A stretch of DNA of 64,000 nt, taken from Sediminicola sp963974715. GTDB lineage: Bacteria > Bacteroidota > Bacteroidia > Flavobacteriales > Flavobacteriaceae. The stretch covers positions 56,197 to 120,196 of the forward strand of contig CAXBDK010000014.1 of assembly GCA_963974715.1 (NCBI GenBank), given 5' to 3'. Below, in pieces: positions 61,361 through 64,000 of the stretch. The notes under the pieces are model-generated. The model saw nothing but the letters and a program-made list of their open reading frames with translations. It was not told the origin of the DNA and did not search any database. The position numbers and the translations under genes are program-made. Every line of letters begins with the position of its first letter. Position 1 is the first letter of the stretch.

Positions 61361-62983
61361 ATGAAAAAATTTAAAGAACTATCAAAAGTAGGGGTGTTCC
61401 TCTCGGCCTTTTTTATGGTCGGATGTACCGATCTGGATGAGACCACCTATAGCGAACTGTCCTCATCCAATTTTTACAACAACGAGCTGGAAGTCATCCA
61501 AGCTACCCTTCGACCATTTACCCATATGCAGGCCTGGTTGTCCTATTCCGGTCAAAGCGGCTATTACTATCACAATGAACTGTCCGCCGATCAGACGGCA
61601 TGGCCGCAAAAGGGCCGACATGGATACGACAATGCCGATCATATCCGACAGCATTACCATACATGGACGGACCAAGAGAGCCGATTGCAGAATACCTGGT
61701 CCCTTATGTGGACAGGGCTTGGTTTTGTAAATTCGGCCATAGAGAGCATCGAGCAGGTAGATGCGGAAGCAATAGGGGTTACGGAAGCCCGATTGGAATC
61801 CATTATCGCCGAATCCAAGATGCTCAGGGCCTATCATTATATGAAGATCATGGACCTTTGGGGCAATGTGCCCATTGTGACACAAGTGGGAATACCACAG
61901 AACCCCGAAACGCAAGATCGTTCGGAGGTCTTTGCCTTTATTGAGAGCGAACTGCTTGAAAACGTGGAGAAATTACAGCCGCTTTCACAACAACTTTTGG
62001 GACGGGTCTCCAAGGCGGTAGGTTATGCCATGTTATCGGAACTCTACCTCAATGCGGAAGTTTGGTCGGGTACGGCAAGATGGGAAGACTGTATCACCTA
62101 TTCCGATAAGGTGATCAACGGGGAAGGGGGCGCCCTTAACGGGACCATGGCCCTTGATCCAGATCCCCTGGGCCCGTTCAACAATACCAACACCCTTTCT
62201 CCCGAGAATATATTTCAGTTCCCGTTCAGCAGAAAGGAAGGGTTCGGATATAGCTGGGGCAGTTTTTATATGGGCTTCTCCAATATGTCACCGGCCTTGG
62301 ACGTAAATTACGCTGGCAACAACGCCTTTGTGGTCGTACCATCGGCTTTTGATGCCTATCGGGAAAACGATATCAGAAAACAGGAATGGTTCCTTTTTGG
62401 GCCTCAGTTCCGTTACGGTACCGACGAACCTATTCTGGGATCCGAGGAATACAATGGTCAACCGTTCGAGTATGTCAACAATATCAGAAGGAACAGCGAA
62501 GGCCAGACCGGTGAAGGTTCCATGACGGATGGGGAGGAAAACAGCGGGGCCCGTTTCCATAAATACCGTTCCGGAACCCAGGATGATGAGAACTATCTTG
62601 AAAATGATTATATCATCTACAGGCTTACCGAGATGTATTTCAACAAGGCCGAAGCGCTTATGAACCTGAATGGGGGAGTGGCCACTTCCGAAGCGGTGGA
62701 ATTGATAAATGCCAGCAAATCCAGGTATTTTACCCCGGAAGATTGGGCAACGGAAATGTACGATTCTACCACCCTTACCATGGACGAGCTATTGGCCGAA
62801 AGGGGCAGGGAATTTATATTCGAGGGAAAACGGAGGACCGATTTGATACGTTTTGGTGCGTTTACCACCGGATCTTGGTGGGACCATGACCCCACTGGCG
62901 ACGAAACCAGAAACCTGTATCCCATTCCATACCGTCAGGTGCTTTCCAATCCCAATTTGGAGCAGAATCCGGGATATAACTGA
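61361..62983 (+). CDS. SusD/RagB lipoprotein (third locus)
   Basis: 540 residues, lipoprotein (FFMVGC, Cys22, then TDLDE). SusD fold: SIIAESKMLRAYHYMKIMDLWGNVPIV, YIIYRLTEMYFNKAEALMNLNGG and the RagB end LPNLEQNPGYN-type (here LSNPNLEQNPGYN). 10 bp after susC, followed by a strong terminator, so the operon is susC-susD only. Slightly longer than average. Confidence 0.94.
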   Translation: MKKFKELSKVGVFLSAFFMVGCTDLDETTYSELSSSNFYNNELEVIQATLRPFTHMQAWLSYSGQSGYYYHNELSADQTAWPQKGRHGYDNADHIRQHYHTWTDQESRLQNTWSLMWTGLGFVNSAIESIEQVDAEAIGVTEARLESIIAESKMLRAYHYMKIMDLWGNVPIVTQVGIPQNPETQDRSEVFAFIESELLENVEKLQPLSQQLLGRVSKAVGYAMLSELYLNAEVWSGTARWEDCITYSDKVINGEGGALNGTMALDPDPLGPFNNTNTLSPENIFQFPFSRKEGFGYSWGSFYMGFSNMSPALDVNYAGNNAFVVVPSAFDAYRENDIRKQEWFLFGPQFRYGTDEPILGSEEYNGQPFEYVNNIRRNSEGQTGEGSMTDGEENSGARFHKYRSGTQDDENYLENDYIIYRLTEMYFNKAEALMNLNGGVATSEAVELINASKSRYFTPEDWATEMYDSTTLTMDELLAERGREFIFEGKRRTDLIRFGAFTTGSWWDHDPTGDETRNLYPIPYRQVLSNPNLEQNPGYN

Positions 62984-63017
62984 TTGGAATTTTGGCATCC
63001 CAATACTGAATATAACG

Positions 63018-63046
63018 GCCCCCTCGATCGAGGGGGCTTTTTTTTT
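63018..63046 (+). terminator. Strong rho-independent terminator after the third susCD pair
   Basis: GCCCCCTCGA-TCGAGGGGGC is a perfect 20-bp palindrome (63018-63037) followed by a run of nine T. In a transcript the fully self-complementary stem would open only a minimal loop. Confidence 0.85.
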
Positions 63047-63146
63047 GTGCTAAGCGCTCCATATGAATGGGTGCCAGCATTTCCGTTATTGACATAAATA
63101 ACGGTTCAAATTGAACTGTTGGTATAAGTTGAATACAAGGCTGCAC

Positions 63147-63179
63147 TGGGGCACGGATTGCAAATCCGTGCCATCGGGG
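63147..63179 (+). repeat. REP-like palindromic element (first copy)
   Basis: GCACGGATT (63151-63159), GCA loop, AATCCGTGC (63163-63171), then CATCGGGG. The core ACGGATT...CAAATCCG(T/C)GCCATCGGG recurs on the opposite strand at 63926-63957. Similar hairpins are scattered in Bacteroidota genomes and are usually mobilised by RAYT transposases (recalled, not searched). Confidence 0.6.
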
Positions 63180-63289
63180 AGCCTCAAATGTACTACAAAA
63201 GCAGTAAGGAACAATAGGCATAGCTTGACATCATAAATTGTGATATCAAAAACAGTAATGGTTTAAGCAAATGGCAATAAAATATCAAT

Positions 63290-63297
63290 TATCTTTG
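63290..63297 (+). promoter_or_regulatory. TATCTTTG -7 element of the toxin-antitoxin pair
   Basis: Fits TAnnTTTG; 22 bases separate it from the ATG at 63320. No -33 TTTG at the usual spacing. The palindrome TGATATCA (63241-63248) upstream could serve autorepression, but its distance does not match the FNR-like sites. Confidence 0.5.
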
Positions 63298-63319
63298 TTC
63301 TGGATATAAATCAAGTATC

Positions 63320-63565
63320 ATGGACCTTAAGAGTGCCCTAAATAAATACGTGAGTGTTTCCCCTGATATTCTGGGCGGTACCCCCGTGTTCAAAAACACA
63401 AGGGTCCCCATCAAAATATTGTTCGACTATCTACGAGGCGGCGATAATCTCCAAGAGTTTCTGGAGAACTATCCCACGGTAAAAAAATCCTTTGCACAAA
63501 AAGTATTGGAACTACTGTCGGTTTACCTTACCGAAATCGAGACTGGAAATGAGACTGCTGCTTGA
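63320..63565 (+). CDS. DUF433-family antitoxin-like protein
   Basis: 81 residues, DUF433: winged-helix-like with the conserved SPDILGGTPVFKNTRVPIKILFDYL followed by LQEFLENYPTV and the helix FAQKVLELLSVYLTEI. In two-gene modules DUF433 proteins serve as antitoxins for DUF5615 (Mut7-C/PIN-like) toxins, and here such a frame starts inside its last codons with a 17-bp overlap. It is flanked by two inverted REP-like hairpins. Confidence 0.85.
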   Translation: MDLKSALNKYVSVSPDILGGTPVFKNTRVPIKILFDYLRGGDNLQEFLENYPTVKKSFAQKVLELLSVYLTEIETGNETAA

Positions 63566-63871
63566 CGAGAACCTTCCCAGAAAACTCAAATACCGTTTTA
63601 GCGAAGCCCACGAAATACTTACCGTTCCGGAAATGGGATGGAGCGGTATAAAGAACGGCGACCTTTTAAAACGCATGCATGAAAAGGCCTGACCGTACTT
63701 TTGAGCGTGGACAAGAACATGAGCCACCAACAGAACCTGCAAAAACACAACGTAAGTTTATTGCTTTTTGAGGCGAAAGATGCCCGATACGGGTCCCTTG
63801 TTCCCTTTGTGGAAAAAGTAGAGCAACTATTGGAAAAGGGAACGATCCCGGGGCTTACGATCATAAAATAG
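63549..63871 (+). pseudogene. DUF5615 PIN-like toxin, frameshifted
   Basis: The ATG at 63549 starts MRLLLDENLPRKLKYRF and continues EILTVPEMGWSGIKNGDLLKRMHEKA, the typical DUF5615 N terminus with its catalytic Asp6/Glu7, but the frame stops at 63690-63692. The rest of the family pattern, LTVLLSVDKNMSHQQN, continues in the -1 frame from 63689 to the stop at 63869-63871 (60 residues). A one-base loss between is the simplest reading. No classical slippery heptamer exists at the junction, so programmed frameshifting is unlikely. The antitoxin gene is intact, so the toxin is probably dead or the sequence carries an error. Confidence 0.75.
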
Positions 63872-63925
63872 CCGTACTTGCCCACCAGTGAAGCAAATCA
63901 AATGGCCTTGTTGTTGAAACTACAA

Positions 63926-63957
63926 CCCGATGGCGCGGATTTGTACCTTAAATCCGT
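63926..63957 (-). repeat. REP-like palindromic element (second copy, inverted)
   Basis: CGGATTT (63936-63942) and AAATCCG (63950-63956) form a stem, preceded by CCCGATGGCG. Read on the minus strand it matches the first copy in the core ACGGATT...CAAATCCGCGCCATCGGG with a longer loop. The two copies face each other across the toxin-antitoxin pair. Confidence 0.55.
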
Positions 63958-64000
63958 AAGTCTAACAAAACGCATCTTAATGGTAACAGTTTTGTTGTTT

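Noticed and set aside
63681..63692. Programmed -1 frameshift in the DUF5615 toxin
   Set aside because: The junction (GAA AAG GCC TGA) is not an X-XXY-YYZ slippery heptamer and no strong downstream structure is seen; a plain one-base loss is simpler.
1..64000. CRISPR arrays, tRNA or rRNA genes, prophage or insertion sequences
   Set aside because: No regularly spaced repeats, cloverleaf sequences, phage structural genes or transposase frames were recognised.

Overview
The window reads as a chromosomal segment of a marine-type Flavobacteriaceae bacterium (Bacteroidota). The evidence is three SusC/SusD outer-membrane nutrient-uptake pairs, FecI/FecR-type sigma/anti-sigma pairs, TAnnTTTG promoter elements, a FucP-type sugar porter, a DUF5916 protein and small flavobacterial membrane proteins. 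No tRNA, rRNA, CRISPR array, prophage or insertion sequence was recognised.

Left part (1-11.8 kb): the window opens inside an M28-type peptidase lipoprotein gene. Then comes a low-energy/stress block: cbpA-cbpM (DnaJ-like chaperone and its modulator), pfkB, pta, ackA, a patatin-like lipase, an OmpW-like porin, a Crp/Fnr regulator with a TerB-like partner gene, and two tandem-domain universal stress proteins. Four promoters of this block (cbpA, pfkB, ompW, uspA1) carry an FNR-like inverted repeat, TGA(T/C)-N4-(A/G)TCA. In all four its centre lies exactly 29.5 bp before the first base of a TAnnTTT(G/A) element. This looks like a small regulon of the Crp/Fnr protein encoded in its midst. In content it resembles the mycobacterial DosR set and the Pseudomonas Anr/Usp/Ack-Pta set, and it is the most interesting result of the window.

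12-28.5 kb: a mannonate utilisation operon (SDR oxidoreductase, uxuA, FucP-type transporter); a DUF5916 outer-membrane protein; an exonuclease/GIY-YIG fusion whose exonuclease active site appears lost; two tiny membrane proteins; an ECF sigma, HEAT-containing anti-sigma and twin DUF4097-like operon; a 55-residue lmo0937-like protein; a receiver-only response regulator; an AraC regulator with a VOC enzyme; and a divergent pair predicted to make and remove phosphatidate (diacylglycerol-kinase family, App1 phosphatase family).

28.5-46 kb: an amino-sugar locus. A LacI regulator faces a GHMP sugar kinase, a sugar nucleotidyltransferase and a NagB-LmbE fusion across a paired operator. Behind them come sigma, FecR, SusC, SusD, a GH109 alpha-N-acetylgalactosaminidase, a DUF4874/DUF4832 lipoprotein, a PKD lipoprotein and a NagX/HGSNAT-like membrane acetyltransferase.

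46-64 kb: a second sigma/FecR/SusC/SusD locus ending in a purple-acid-phosphatase-like enzyme; a two-component system with a small barrel protein as likely target; a third SusC/SusD pair without sigma/FecR control but with a triple overlapping palindrome at its promoter; and a DUF433/DUF5615 toxin-antitoxin pair with a frameshifted toxin, lying between two inverted REP-like hairpins.
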